Origin: Stakelama portus
Lineage (GTDB): Bacteria; Pseudomonadota; Alphaproteobacteria; Sphingomonadales; Sphingomonadaceae
DNA: 64,000 nt
Reading direction: 5' to 3'
NCBI RefSeq assembly: GCF_003171655.1
Contig: NZ_QFZL01000006.1
Coordinates: forward strand, 62,001 to 126,000
Below the pieces are notes generated by a model. The model saw only the letters and a program-made list of their open reading frames with translations, had not been told where the DNA came from and ran no database searches. Numbering within the stretch: position 1 is the stretch's first letter; each line of letters begins with the position of its first letter. This document shows, in pieces, positions 8,589 through 16,613 of the stretch. Position numbers and translations under genes: made by a program.

Positions 8589-9302
8589 GTGTCGCGCGGC
8601 AGCAAATCACCGTCGCATTCCGAAGTGCATCTGGTTCACCGCATCGGCTGGCTGCGCGCGGCGGTGCTGGGTGCCAATGACGGGATCGTTTCGACCGCCA
8701 GCCTGATCGTCGGCGTCGCCGCCGCTACGCCCGATCATCAGTCGGTGCTGATCGCCGGGGTTTCGGCGCTGCTCGCCGGCGCACTGTCGATGGCGGCGGG
8801 CGAATATGTGTCGGTCAGCTCGCAGTCGGACACCGAAACTGCCGATCTGGAGCGGGAGAAGCGCGAACTGCGCGACGATCCCGAGTTCGAGCTGCAGGAA
8901 CTGTCGCAAATCTATCGTGCGCGCGGGCTGGACGCCGATCTGGCGGACAAGGTGGCGGCACAGCTGATGGCGAAGGATGCGCTTCACGCCCATGCCCGTG
9001 ACGAGCTGGGCATCAACGATGCGACTGTCGCGCGCCCGGTTCAGGCGGCGCTGACATCCGCGGTGACCTTTACATTGGGCGCCGCCGCGCCGTTGCTGGT
9101 CGCGCTGATCGCCCCGGTGTCGGCAATCGTTCCGGCGGTGTTCGTCGCGGCCCTGCTCTATCTCGCGCTGTTGGGCGCGATCGGCGCGCGTACCGGAGGC
9201 GCTCCGATCGCTCGCGCGGTACTGCGCGTCACCTTCTGGGGCGCACTGGCCATGGCAGTGACTGCGGGGATCGGCAGCCTGTTCGGCACCACGCCGGGCT
9301 GA
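8589..9302 (+). CDS. VIT-family iron/manganese transporter
   Basis: A 237-residue protein of the CCC1/VIT1 family, which moves Fe2+ or Mn2+ across membranes. Visible: LRAAVLGANDGIVSTASLIVGVAAA (first helix with the conserved Asp), GALSMAAGEYVSVSSQSDTE (second helix with the metal-pathway Met and Glu), a cytoplasmic Glu/Asp-rich domain of about 60 residues (metal-binding domain), and three C-terminal helices. The start is a GTG at 8589, 3 bases beyond the aguB stop. Together with the iron-permease-like gene at 6971 it gives this locus a metal-transport flavour. Confidence 0.9.
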   Translation: MSRGSKSPSHSEVHLVHRIGWLRAAVLGANDGIVSTASLIVGVAAATPDHQSVLIAGVSALLAGALSMAAGEYVSVSSQSDTETADLEREKRELRDDPEFELQELSQIYRARGLDADLADKVAAQLMAKDALHAHARDELGINDATVARPVQAALTSAVTFTLGAAAPLLVALIAPVSAIVPAVFVAALLYLALLGAIGARTGGAPIARAVLRVTFWGALAMAVTAGIGSLFGTTPG

Positions 9303-9323
9303 ACCAGCGCAAGGAGCGCAGCG

Positions 9324-9974
9324 ATGGACGAGCTTCCCGAAGACAGCAAGCTGACGCGATCCAAGCGCGGATGGGCCGAGCAGGGCAAGTTCCTGACCGG
9401 ACGGCATGCGCGACCCGAGGAAGAACGCCTGCCGCCCGGCCAGCATCTGGTGCGCGACTGGCCAGTGCTCGATCTGGGGCGTCAGCCGGACATTTCGCGC
9501 GATCGCTGGCGGCTGGAACTGCGCGGGATGGTCGAAGCGCCGCTGACGCTCGACTGGGCGGCACTGATGGCATTCCCCCAGAGCGACTTCACCAGCGACA
9601 TCCACTGCGTCACCACCTGGTCGCGCTATGACAATCGCTGGCAGGGCGTGGCGACGCGCGACTTGATCGCGGCGGTGCGCCCGCGCGACGAAGCCGTCGC
9701 GGTGATGCTGCACGGCTATGACGGCTATACCACCAATGTGCCGCTCGCCGATTTCGCCGCGCCCGACGCGCTGATCGCGCATCATTGGGAGGGCAAGCCG
9801 CTGACTCGCGATCATGGCGGCCCGGCGCGGCTGGTGATCCCGCACCTCTATTTCTGGAAAAGCGCCAAATGGATTTCGGCCATCGAATTCATCGGCGCCG
9901 ACAGGCCGGGCTTCTGGGAAGTCAACGGTTACCATATGCGCGGCGACCCATGGGCCGAGCAACGCTATCGCTGA
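9324..9974 (+). CDS. sulfite oxidase-like molybdopterin oxidoreductase
   Basis: A 216-residue protein consisting almost only of the molybdopterin-binding domain of the sulfite oxidase superfamily. The molybdenum ligand is Cys95 in SDIHCVTTWSRYDN; HGYDGYTTNVPL and HGGPARLVIPHLYFWKSAKW complete the cofactor pocket. There is no signal peptide and no dimerisation domain, matching the short cytoplasmic COG2041 type rather than exported MsrP. Substrate unknown. It starts 21 bases after the VIT gene with an AAGGAG site, so probably belongs to the same transcript. Confidence 0.88.
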   Translation: MDELPEDSKLTRSKRGWAEQGKFLTGRHARPEEERLPPGQHLVRDWPVLDLGRQPDISRDRWRLELRGMVEAPLTLDWAALMAFPQSDFTSDIHCVTTWSRYDNRWQGVATRDLIAAVRPRDEAVAVMLHGYDGYTTNVPLADFAAPDALIAHHWEGKPLTRDHGGPARLVIPHLYFWKSAKWISAIEFIGADRPGFWEVNGYHMRGDPWAEQRYR

Positions 9975-9980
9975 CGTGAT

Positions 9981-10160
9981 TTAGCGTCGGGCGCCACGCG
10001 CCTTTCTGAGCGACAGGAACATCGCGACGGGGACAGCGCTGCCCAGCAGCACGCCGGCAACGCCGCCCCACAACGCGCCCTGCGATCCGCCCAGCACCGC
10101 GCCGAGCACGACACCGCCAAGCAGCAGGAAGACCGGAACGAAGCAACCGATCGCCGCCAT
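9981..10160 (-). CDS. 59-residue glycine-rich membrane microprotein
   Basis: Reading the minus strand from an ATG at 10160 gives a 59-residue protein that starts MAAIGCFVPVFLLLGG. It has two hydrophobic segments with small-residue spacing (VVLGAVLGG, then GGVAGVLLGSAVPVAMFL) typical of tight helix packing, and a basic C-terminus RKARGARR. The ATG lies 3 bases after the stop of the upstream phosphatase gene, so it fits as the last gene of the UDG-phosphatase operon. It is too short for usual ORF cut-offs. No family is recognised; membrane insertion is the only functional prediction. Confidence 0.6.
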   Translation of the reverse strand: MAAIGCFVPVFLLLGGVVLGAVLGGSQGALWGGVAGVLLGSAVPVAMFLSLRKARGARR

Positions 10161-10163
10161 CCG

Positions 10164-10502
10164 TCACGCCCCGACAGGAAGGCTGGGCAGATAGCGTGCC
10201 ATGCGCGCATCGAGCAGCCGGATCAGACCGGGGTCCATGAAGTCATATTCGTCGGGAATATCGAGCACGATGATCCGCGCCCGCAATGCCCGGCGAAACC
10301 GCTTCTGGATTTTCGAACGGTGCTGACGCTCCATCGCGAAGATCAGATCGGCCCAGGCGACCAGTTCGTCGGTCAATGGATTTTCCACATCGTGGTTCGT
10401 CCCCGCCGAATCAACTTCGATATCGGGGCGCGCGGCGAAATGCTGTTCCGCGGTCGGGCTGCGCAGCCGGTTCTGGCTGCAGACGAACAGGACGCGCTTC
10501 AT
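10164..10502 (-). CDS. low-molecular-weight protein tyrosine phosphatase family protein
   Basis: A 112-residue protein, MKRVLFVCSQNRLRSPTAEQ at the start. The P-loop C-X5-R-S is present with Cys8 as nucleophile and Arg14, and an Asp-Pro (EYDFMDPG) near the C-terminus matches the general-acid position of the family. It is shorter than the classical 150-residue enzymes and closer to a compact subfamily often annotated simply as phosphotyrosine phosphatase; substrate is unknown. The ATG overlaps the stop of the upstream uracil-DNA glycosylase gene by 4 bases (ATGA), indicating translational coupling. Confidence 0.83.
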   Translation of the reverse strand: MKRVLFVCSQNRLRSPTAEQHFAARPDIEVDSAGTNHDVENPLTDELVAWADLIFAMERQHRSKIQKRFRRALRARIIVLDIPDEYDFMDPGLIRLLDARMARYLPSLPVGA

Positions 10503-11155
10503 CGGTCGCGCAGCTCGAGCGCGCGGGCAAACACCGCCTCGAACATTTCGGGCGTCAGCCGCCCGGTATTCTGGTTGTAGCGGCTGCAATGATAGCTATC
10601 GATCAGGATGCGCCCGTCAGGCATGCGATGTTCGGCGAGATGACCGAAGCGGCATTTGGGCAGCTTTCCGCCCATCACTTTCACGGCCGACTGGTGCGCG
10701 ATCTGGCCCAGCGCGACGAAGATGCGCGCGTTCGGCAACACCTCCGCCTGCCCCTCCAGGAACGGGCGACAGGTGCGGATTTCCTCGGGCGTCGGCTTGT
10801 TCTGCGGCGGCAGGCATTTGACTGCATTGATGATGATCGCGCCGCTAAGCGCCAGATCGTCCTCCGGCGTCCCGTCATAGCTGCCGGTCGCCAGCCCGTA
10901 TTTGCCGAGCGTATCGAACAGCAGATCGCCCGAATAATCGCCGGTAAAGGGCCGCCCGGTGCGATTGGCGCCATGCTTGCCCGGCGCAAGGCCGACGATC
11001 GCCAGCCAGGCATCGGGATCGCCGAACGCATTGACCGGCGCATTCCACCAATCGGGATGTTCGTCCTGCAATTCGCGGCGCAGCGCCACCAGACGCGGGC
11101 AGCGCGGGCAATCGCGGGGCGGTTCGGTTTCGGGGATCGGGCTTGGCGCGAACAT
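10499..11155 (-). CDS. family 5 uracil-DNA glycosylase (UDGb type)
   Basis: Excises uracil and other deaminated bases from DNA. The 218-residue protein has motif 1 GLAPGKHGANRTGRPFTGD and motif 2 HCSRYNQNTGRLT, which place it in the UDGb group; the usual Asp/Asn activating residue of other UDG families is replaced by Ala in GLAPG. Cys16, Cys19, Cys114 and Cys129 are positioned as 4Fe-4S ligands. Motif 2 has Cys where many relatives have Pro (HPS). It is the first gene of a leftward operon with the phosphatase and the 59-residue microprotein, divergent from folK. Confidence 0.9.
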   Translation of the reverse strand: MFAPSPIPETEPPRDCPRCPRLVALRRELQDEHPDWWNAPVNAFGDPDAWLAIVGLAPGKHGANRTGRPFTGDYSGDLLFDTLGKYGLATGSYDGTPEDDLALSGAIIINAVKCLPPQNKPTPEEIRTCRPFLEGQAEVLPNARIFVALGQIAHQSAVKVMGGKLPKCRFGHLAEHRMPDGRILIDSYHCSRYNQNTGRLTPEMFEAVFARALELRDR

Positions 11156-11178
11156 CGCAGCGGGATAGGCGCACGATC

Positions 11179-11682
11179 ATGGTCGCATCAACCTATCTGA
11201 TCGCGCTGGGATCGAATCGGCCGGGGAAGGCAGGGCCGCCGCGCGCGCAGCTTGCCGCCGCGCTGACGCGGATCGGCGGCGTCGTCGCGGCGTCGCGCAT
11301 TCGCGATACGCCGCCGGTCGGCCCGTCGATCCGGCGCTTTGCCAATATGGCGGCGCTGGTGAAAAGCGACGCGAGCCCGCCCGAGATGCTGCGCCGCCTG
11401 AAACAGATCGAACGCGAATTCGGGCGGCGGCGCGGACAGCGCTGGGGTGCGCGGTCGCTCGATCTCGACATCATCCTCTGGTCGGGCGGCACCTGGGCTT
11501 CTCCCGGCCTTATCGTGCCGCATCCGGCCTTTCGCGAACGCGATTTCGTGATCGGCCCCGCCAGCGAAATCGCCGCCGACTGGCGCGACCCGATCAGCAC
11601 CCTCTCGCTGCGACAGCTTCACGCCCGGTTGACCAGGCCGCGCCCGGCCCTTAGGTGCGTCCCGCTTGGTGCGGGTCCGTAG
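11179..11682 (+). CDS. folK: HPPK (hydroxymethyl-dihydropterin pyrophosphokinase)
   Basis: Transfers pyrophosphate from ATP to 6-hydroxymethyl-7,8-dihydropterin in folate synthesis. The 167-residue protein has the expected YLIALGSNRPG start, VAASRIRDTPPVGP, FANMAALV, and the signature WGARSLDLDIILW with the metal-binding Asp residues, then IVPHPAFRERDFVIGP. The ATG at 11179 fits; 12 extra codons upstream are not conserved. The reading frame stops only at TAG 11680-11682, which is inside the tRNA-Lys gene (tRNA bases 8-10), so the last 15 or so residues (rich in Arg and Pro) look like read-through of the spacer. Confidence 0.93.
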   Translation: MVASTYLIALGSNRPGKAGPPRAQLAAALTRIGGVVAASRIRDTPPVGPSIRRFANMAALVKSDASPPEMLRRLKQIEREFGRRRGQRWGARSLDLDIILWSGGTWASPGLIVPHPAFRERDFVIGPASEIAADWRDPISTLSLRQLHARLTRPRPALRCVPLGAGP

Positions 11683-11748
11683 CTCAGTCGGTAGAGCAAG
11701 CGACTTTTAATCGAGAGGTCCCGGGTTCGAGCCCCGGCGGACCCACCA
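11673..11748 (+). tRNA. tRNA-Lys (anticodon TTT)
   Basis: Seventy-six bases fold as a cloverleaf: acceptor GGGTCCG with CGGACCC, D arm GCTC/GAGC, anticodon loop CTTTTAA, T arm CCGGG-TTCGAGC-CCCGG, discriminator A and encoded CCA. Anticodon TTT reads Lys AAA/AAG codons. The anticodon stem AGCGA/TCGAG has only three Watson-Crick pairs; the two pairs nearest the variable region are A-G and G-A. The 5' end overlaps the folK stop codon region by 10 bases, and no obvious promoter lies between them, so the tRNA may be processed from the folK transcript. Confidence 0.96.
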
Positions 11749-11779
11749 ACACTTTCCCCTCGGACAAATCGAAGCGCAA

Positions 11780-11797
11780 AATGCGACGAGTCGCATT
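11780..11797. promoter_or_regulatory. 18-base perfect palindrome, candidate repressor operator
   Basis: AATGCGAC-GA-GTCGCATT is a perfect 8-2-8 inverted repeat 78 bases upstream of the TonB receptor ATG. Position and symmetry fit a dimeric metal- or iron-responsive repressor (Fur family) site. The exact regulator cannot be named from one site. Confidence 0.5.
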
Positions 11798-11817
11798 ACC
11801 GAGCCAAATGCAGGACT

Positions 11818-11832
11818 TGATACTTTATATCA
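11818..11832. promoter_or_regulatory. AT-rich palindrome TGATA-N5-TATCA upstream of the TonB receptor
   Basis: A 5-5-5 inverted repeat in an otherwise AT-rich patch 43 bases before the receptor ATG. AT-rich dyads of this shape are common for Zur or Fur boxes and the stretch could also include the -10 region. It is a candidate only. Confidence 0.4.
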
Positions 11833-11874
11833 TCACGTCTATTGCGACGCAGCAAATTCCATAAAGGGGTCTTC

Positions 11875-13944
11875 ATGTTCCGTTTCGCGCTGCTTGCTTC
11901 CGCCTGTCTGATCGCCTTCCCCGCAGCCGCCCAGCAGGCACAGGATGACAGCAAACCCGATCCCCATCAGGAAGCATCTCCCGAAATCATCGTCACCGCT
12001 CCCTTTGCCCGGGCTCAGGCGGATGTATTGTCGGGAACCTCGATCGTTTCCGGCATCGACCTTACGCGCGCGCTGAAGCCCACCATCGGCGAAACGCTGG
12101 CATCGCAGCCGGGCGTTTCGGCTTCGAGCTTCGGCCCCAATGCCTCGCGCCCCGTGCTGCGCGGCTTTCAGGGCGGTCGCGTCGCGGTGATGACCGACGG
12201 GATCGGCAGCATCGACGCATCGACGGCGTCGGCCGACCATGCGGTCGTCATCAATCCGCTGACTGCCGAGCGTATCGAAGTGCTGCGCGGCCCCGCCGCG
12301 CTGCTGTACGGCAGCTCGGCGATCGGCGGCGTCGTCAACGTGATCGACAATCGCATCCCGCGCCGCGCGGCCGAAGTGCCGCTGCACCTTGATGCGATCG
12401 GCACGCTGGGCTCGGCGGCAAAGGAACGTTCGATCGGCGGCGTGGCGGATGTGCCCGTGGTCGGCCCGCTCCAGCTCCATCTCGACGGCAGCTTTTCCGA
12501 AACCGACGATCTGCGCACCGGCGGCTATATCCTGACGCCCGCACTGCGCGCGCAGGCCGCCGCCAGCGCCGATCCGGAGATTCAGGAACTGGCCGATCTG
12601 AAGGGCGACCTGCCCAACAGCGCCGCGCGCACCTGGGACGTGGGTGGCGGCCTGGCGGTTGTCGATGGCGATAATAATCTCGGCTTCGTCGTCAGCCATT
12701 ATGACAGCCTGTATGGCGTTCCCATCCGCTATTCGCTCGACCCGGCGATCGAGGCAGAAGCGGTACAGCTTCATGTCCGCCAGACGCGGTTCGACATGCG
12801 CGGCGAAGTCGCCACCGGCGGCGGGCTGCTCGACAAGATCCGTCTGCGCGTGGGCGCCGCCGATTATCAGCACAGCGAAATCGAAGATACCGGCGAAGTC
12901 GGCACGACCTTTTATAATCAGGGCTATGAAGGCCGACTGGAACTCGTCCAGGCGCGCCATGGCGTATGGGAAGGCGCCGTCGGCGGCCAGTTCGTGATCC
13001 GCGACTTCAACGTGGTCGGCGAAGAGAAATTCCTGCCGCGCAACCGGACGCAGCAATATGGCGTCTTCACGCTCCAGTCGTTCGACTGGGGTGCGTTCAA
13101 GGCGGAAGCCGGCGCGCGCTATGAAACCGCCAGTCTGCACGCCTTTGCCGACTACGATCTGGGCAATCCCCAGATGCAGCGCGATTTCGACAGCGTTTCG
13201 CTTTCGGCCGGTGCCAGCTATGCCATCGCACAGGGGCTGCGGCTGGGCGTGAACCTGTCGCGCAGCGAGCGCGCACCTTCGGCTGAAGAGTTGTTCGCCG
13301 ATGGCCCGCACGCCGGAACCCAGGCCTATGAAGTCGGCAATCCCGATTTCACCACCGAAAAAAGCTGGGGTGCCGAAGCGACGCTGAAGGGCAGCGGCGA
13401 CGGCTGGTCGTTCGCCACCTCGCTCTATGCCGACTGGTTCCACGATTATATCTATGACGCGCCGACCGGCACGATCGAGGACGATCTGCCCGTCTTCGCC
13501 TATTTCCAGTCGGACGCCACCTATTACGGCTTCGAAGCCGAAGCATCGGTGCGCGTCGCCACGGTCGGCACCTATGCGATCAATGTCGACGGCCTGGCCG
13601 ATTATGTCCACGCCGAACTGGACGACGGCAGCGCGGTGCCGCGCATCCCGCCGCTGCGCCTGCTCGGCGGGATCGAGGCCCAGTCCGATCTGTTCAACGC
13701 CCGGGTCGAAGTCGAACATAGTTTCGAACAGAATCGCATCACCGCGTTCGAGACACCGACCAACGGTTTCACGCTGGTCAACGCGTCGGTTTCGTGGAAA
13801 CCGTGGGGAACCAACGGCACGAGCCTGACCTTGTCCGCGAATAATATCTTCGACGTTGTCGCACGCCGTCACGCCAGCATTCTCAAGGATTATGCTCCGC
13901 TGGCGGGTCGCGACATCCGGCTTACGGCGCGCATCCAGCTCTAA
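11875..13944 (+). CDS. TonB-dependent outer-membrane receptor, ZnuD-like
   Basis: A 689-residue receptor with signal peptide MFRFALLASACLIAFPAAAQ, a TonB-box-like PEIIVTAPF, an N-terminal plug domain (residues about 40-160, IGETLASQPGVSAS, RPVLRGFQGGRVAVMTDGIG, ERIEVLRGPAALLYGSSAIGGVVNVIDNRIP) and a 22-strand barrel ending in RLTARIQL. The segment LLYGSSAIGGVVNVIDNRIP is typical of the ZnuD-like group of metal receptors, but the long His-rich loops of some zinc receptors are absent. Start at 11875 chosen for its AAGGGG site and signal peptide. Two palindromes upstream suggest metal-dependent repression. Zinc specificity is inference. Confidence 0.85.
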   Translation: MFRFALLASACLIAFPAAAQQAQDDSKPDPHQEASPEIIVTAPFARAQADVLSGTSIVSGIDLTRALKPTIGETLASQPGVSASSFGPNASRPVLRGFQGGRVAVMTDGIGSIDASTASADHAVVINPLTAERIEVLRGPAALLYGSSAIGGVVNVIDNRIPRRAAEVPLHLDAIGTLGSAAKERSIGGVADVPVVGPLQLHLDGSFSETDDLRTGGYILTPALRAQAAASADPEIQELADLKGDLPNSAARTWDVGGGLAVVDGDNNLGFVVSHYDSLYGVPIRYSLDPAIEAEAVQLHVRQTRFDMRGEVATGGGLLDKIRLRVGAADYQHSEIEDTGEVGTTFYNQGYEGRLELVQARHGVWEGAVGGQFVIRDFNVVGEEKFLPRNRTQQYGVFTLQSFDWGAFKAEAGARYETASLHAFADYDLGNPQMQRDFDSVSLSAGASYAIAQGLRLGVNLSRSERAPSAEELFADGPHAGTQAYEVGNPDFTTEKSWGAEATLKGSGDGWSFATSLYADWFHDYIYDAPTGTIEDDLPVFAYFQSDATYYGFEAEASVRVATVGTYAINVDGLADYVHAELDDGSAVPRIPPLRLLGGIEAQSDLFNARVEVEHSFEQNRITAFETPTNGFTLVNASVSWKPWGTNGTSLTLSANNIFDVVARRHASILKDYAPLAGRDIRLTARIQL

Positions 13945-13973
13945 GAACAGAGCCGCGCCAGTCTTACTCCGTG

Positions 13974-14048
13974 TTCCCGCGCAATGGCGGGAACCCAGGG
14001 CTTCCTCCCCCCAATTCGGGCCCTGGGCTCCTGCTTTTGCGCAGGAGC
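13974..14048. repeat. three-hairpin intergenic repeat
   Basis: Three consecutive stem-loops fill the gap after the TonB receptor: TTCCCGC/GCGGGAA (13974-13980 with 13987-13993), CCCAGGGC/GCCCTGGG (13994-14001 with 14020-14027) and GCTCCTGC/GCAGGAGC (14027-14034 with 14041-14048). The last hairpin shares its core with the arms at 5801 and 5910. This is a known style of dispersed repeat in sphingomonad intergenic regions and could act as a bidirectional transcription or mRNA-stability element between the convergent TonB receptor and galE genes. Confidence 0.78.
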
Positions 14049-14127
14049 ACGGGGGCTGATGTAACCGGTTTCAAGGTCTGTCCTGCGAGACTGTAGCCGG
14101 CCCGGCGACTGCGCCTCGATACCGCAA

Positions 14128-15129
14128 TCAGCCGTCGCGTTCGGAAAGCTTGCGTTCCCACGCCAGCGCATCGGATACGATCAGATCCAGATCGTCGCGC
14201 TGCGGCCGCCAGGGCAGCGTTGCCAGGATGCGGCTGTTGTCGGCCACCAGCTCGCCCGGATCGCCTGCACGCCGCGGGCCCATGCGACGGTCGAGTTTCC
14301 TGTTGGTGACGCGATCGACCGCATCGAGCACTTCGAGCACCGAATAGCCGCGGCCATAGCCGCAATTCATCCTGTGGCTTTCCGTCGGCCTGGCCATCAG
14401 CAGGTCGAGTGCATGGACATGCGCGGCGGCCAGATCGCTGACATGGATATAGTCGCGCACGCCGGTGCCGTCGCGCGTATCGTAATCGGTGCCGAACACG
14501 CTGACATGATCGCGCTTGCCGGTCGCGGCCTCGACTGCGATCTTGATGAGGTGCGTCGCACCGGCTGTCGACTGGCCGCTGCGCCCCTGCGGATCGGCGC
14601 CCGCGACATTGAAATAGCGCAGCGCGCAATAGTTGAAGCGATGCGCCGCCGCGACGTCGCGCAGCATCGTCTCCGTCATCAGCTTCGACATGCCATAGGG
14701 ATTGATCGGCACCTGGGGCGAATCTTCGGCCACCGGCACGATTTCCGGCGTTCCATAGGTGGCGGCAGTCGAGGAAAAGATGAAATGCTTCACGCCGCAA
14801 ACCACCGCGCTTTCGATCAGCGATCGGCTCGCCGCGGTATTGTTGCGATAATATTTGAGCGGATCGGAAACCGATTCAGGCACGACCACCGATCCGGCGA
14901 AATGCATCACTGCGCGGACGTCATGATCGCGCATCGTTGCGCGGACCAGCGCATCGTCCTCGATCGCGCCTTTCACCAGCGTGGCGCGGGAGTCCACGGC
15001 CCAGTCGAACCCGGTCACCAGATTGTCGATCACGACGACACGCCACCCCGCATCGAGCAGCGCCAGCACCGCGTGACTGCCGATATATCCCGCTCCGCCC
15101 GTGACGAGTATCGATCCCTCGCGCATCAT
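14128..15129 (-). CDS. galE: UDP-glucose 4-epimerase
   Basis: Interconverts UDP-glucose and UDP-galactose, supplying sugars for surface polysaccharides. The 333-residue SDR protein has the NAD loop GGAGYIG (11-17), FAGSVVVPESVSDP, SSTAATYG and the catalytic Tyr145-X3-Lys149 (PYGMSK), then LRYFNVAGADPQG, GTGVRDYIHVSDLA and MNCGYGRGYSV. Two ATGs lie together at 15129 and 15126; AGGGGAAC precedes them. It converges on the TonB receptor across a repeat and is divergent from msrA. Confidence 0.95.
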   Translation of the reverse strand: MMREGSILVTGGAGYIGSHAVLALLDAGWRVVVIDNLVTGFDWAVDSRATLVKGAIEDDALVRATMRDHDVRAVMHFAGSVVVPESVSDPLKYYRNNTAASRSLIESAVVCGVKHFIFSSTAATYGTPEIVPVAEDSPQVPINPYGMSKLMTETMLRDVAAAHRFNYCALRYFNVAGADPQGRSGQSTAGATHLIKIAVEAATGKRDHVSVFGTDYDTRDGTGVRDYIHVSDLAAAHVHALDLLMARPTESHRMNCGYGRGYSVLEVLDAVDRVTNRKLDRRMGPRRAGDPGELVADNSRILATLPWRPQRDDLDLIVSDALAWERKLSERDG

Positions 15130-15193
15130 GTTCCCCTGCCTGCGATTGCGCCTCGCCTAGCCCATCCTATGTTACAAGGCCAAGGAGACAATA

Positions 15194-15745
15194 ATGGCAA
15201 GCGAACAGGCAATTCTCGCCGGAGGCTGCTTCTGGTGCACCGAAGCGGTGTTCAACGACGTTATCGGCGTCGAGAAAGTGGAAAGCGGCTATATCGGCGG
15301 AAGCGTCGACAATCCTACCTATAAGCAAGTGTGCGACGGCGATACCGGCCATGCCGAGGCGATCCGCGTCACCTATGATCCCGAACAAATCGGTTTCGAC
15401 GAGCTGCTCGACATTTTCTTTGCGACTCACGACCCGACGCAGCTCAACCGTCAGGGCAACGATGTCGGCACGCAATATCGCAGCGCGATCTTCCCGCTTT
15501 CGACGCAGCAGGCGCAAAAGGCGATGATGGGGATCGAACGCAATCAGCGCGAATGGCCCCAGCCGATCGTCACCGGCATCGAACAGCCCGGCACGTGGTG
15601 GCCCGCCGAGGACTATCACCAGGAATATTGGGAAGGCGAAGGGCAGCGTAATCCCTATTGCCTGGCGGTGATACCGCCCAAGCTCCAGAAGCTGCGCAAA
15701 AGCTTCGCCAATCGCGTGAAGGAAGCGGGCGCCACCACCGCGTAG
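15194..15745 (+). CDS. msrA: peptide-methionine (S)-S-oxide reductase
   Basis: Repairs oxidised methionine. The 183-residue protein carries GCFWCTE with catalytic Cys12, followed by VESGYIGGSVDNPTYKQVCDGDTGHAEA, DPTQLNRQGNDVGTQYRSAIF and the C-terminal PAEDYHQEYW. Cys15 and a later Cys (NPYC) could be resolving residues. No signal peptide, so cytoplasmic. An AAGGAG site precedes the ATG by 8 bases. msrB is not in the window. Confidence 0.96.
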   Translation: MASEQAILAGGCFWCTEAVFNDVIGVEKVESGYIGGSVDNPTYKQVCDGDTGHAEAIRVTYDPEQIGFDELLDIFFATHDPTQLNRQGNDVGTQYRSAIFPLSTQQAQKAMMGIERNQREWPQPIVTGIEQPGTWWPAEDYHQEYWEGEGQRNPYCLAVIPPKLQKLRKSFANRVKEAGATTA

Positions 15746-15761
15746 CAGCGCCCACTCGCCG

Positions 15762-16493
15762 TTATTCGGCGGGCAGCGCTTCCCCTTCGATCGGGGGACG
15801 CGTGCCCGCTTCGGCACCCAACGCCTTATAGGCCAGCCCGCCGAGCAGACCGCCGACGATCGGCGCGATCCAGAACCAGACAAGCTGGCTGAGGGCGATG
15901 CCGCCCTCGATCAGCGCCGGCCCGGTGCTGCGTGCGGGATTGACCGACGTATTGGTCACCGGAATCGAAATGAGGTGGATCAGCGTCAGTGCCAGACCGA
16001 TGGCGATCGGTGCGAATCCCGCCGGTGCGCGCGTGTCGGTCGATCCCATGATGACCAGCAGGAAGATGAAGGTGAGCGTCACTTCGATCGTCATGCCGGC
16101 GGCAAAGCTGAAATTGCCGGGCGAATGTTCGCCGAACCCGTTCGTCGCGAGTCCGCCAGTATAGCCGGGCGCGCCCGAGGCGATGAAGTAGAGCAGCAAC
16201 GCCGCGATAATCGCGCCGACCACCTGCGCCGCGACATAGAGCGGAATATCCTTTGCCGGGAACCGTCCGCCCGCCCAGAGTCCGATCGTCACGGCCGGAT
16301 TGAGATGGCAGCCCGAAATATGGCCGATCGAATAGGCCATGGTGAGCACGGTAAGGCCGAATGCCAGCGAAACGCCGAGCAGGCCGATCCCGACATCGGG
16401 AAAAGCCGCGGCCAGCACCGCGCTGCCGCATCCGCCGAATACCAGCCAGAAAGTTCCGATAAGCTCTGCAAGTCCGCGCTGAACCGACGTCAT
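15762..16493 (-). CDS. aqpZ: aquaporin Z
   Basis: A water channel of the MIP family, 243 residues from the ATG at 16493. Both half-helix motifs are present, [12 protein letters not shown] and [14 protein letters not shown], with six membrane segments around them. The His, Arg, Phe and small residues expected for a narrow water-selective filter appear (for example NPARS). In-frame ATGs at 16499 and 16508 also exist; 16493 has GGGGGAG at the right distance, whereas 16508 would place that site inside the coding region. The C-terminal tail is somewhat longer than in E. coli AqpZ. Confidence 0.94.
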   Translation of the reverse strand: MTSVQRGLAELIGTFWLVFGGCGSAVLAAAFPDVGIGLLGVSLAFGLTVLTMAYSIGHISGCHLNPAVTIGLWAGGRFPAKDIPLYVAAQVVGAIIAALLLYFIASGAPGYTGGLATNGFGEHSPGNFSFAAGMTIEVTLTFIFLLVIMGSTDTRAPAGFAPIAIGLALTLIHLISIPVTNTSVNPARSTGPALIEGGIALSQLVWFWIAPIVGGLLGGLAYKALGAEAGTRPPIEGEALPAE

Positions 16494-16613
16494 GCGCATC
16501 TCCCCCATCGTCGCATGTTGTAGGAACGCGCACGCGATGCCGATGCTGCGACGCCATCGGAACCCCGGCCAGTCTAAACCTCGTTGCGAAGGTGTAAAGA
16601 AATTCAGCCCCGC

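Noticed and set aside
11839..13872. A 677-codon minus-strand frame opposite the TonB receptor
   Set aside because: Mirror frame of a well-supported receptor gene with signal peptide and plug motifs.
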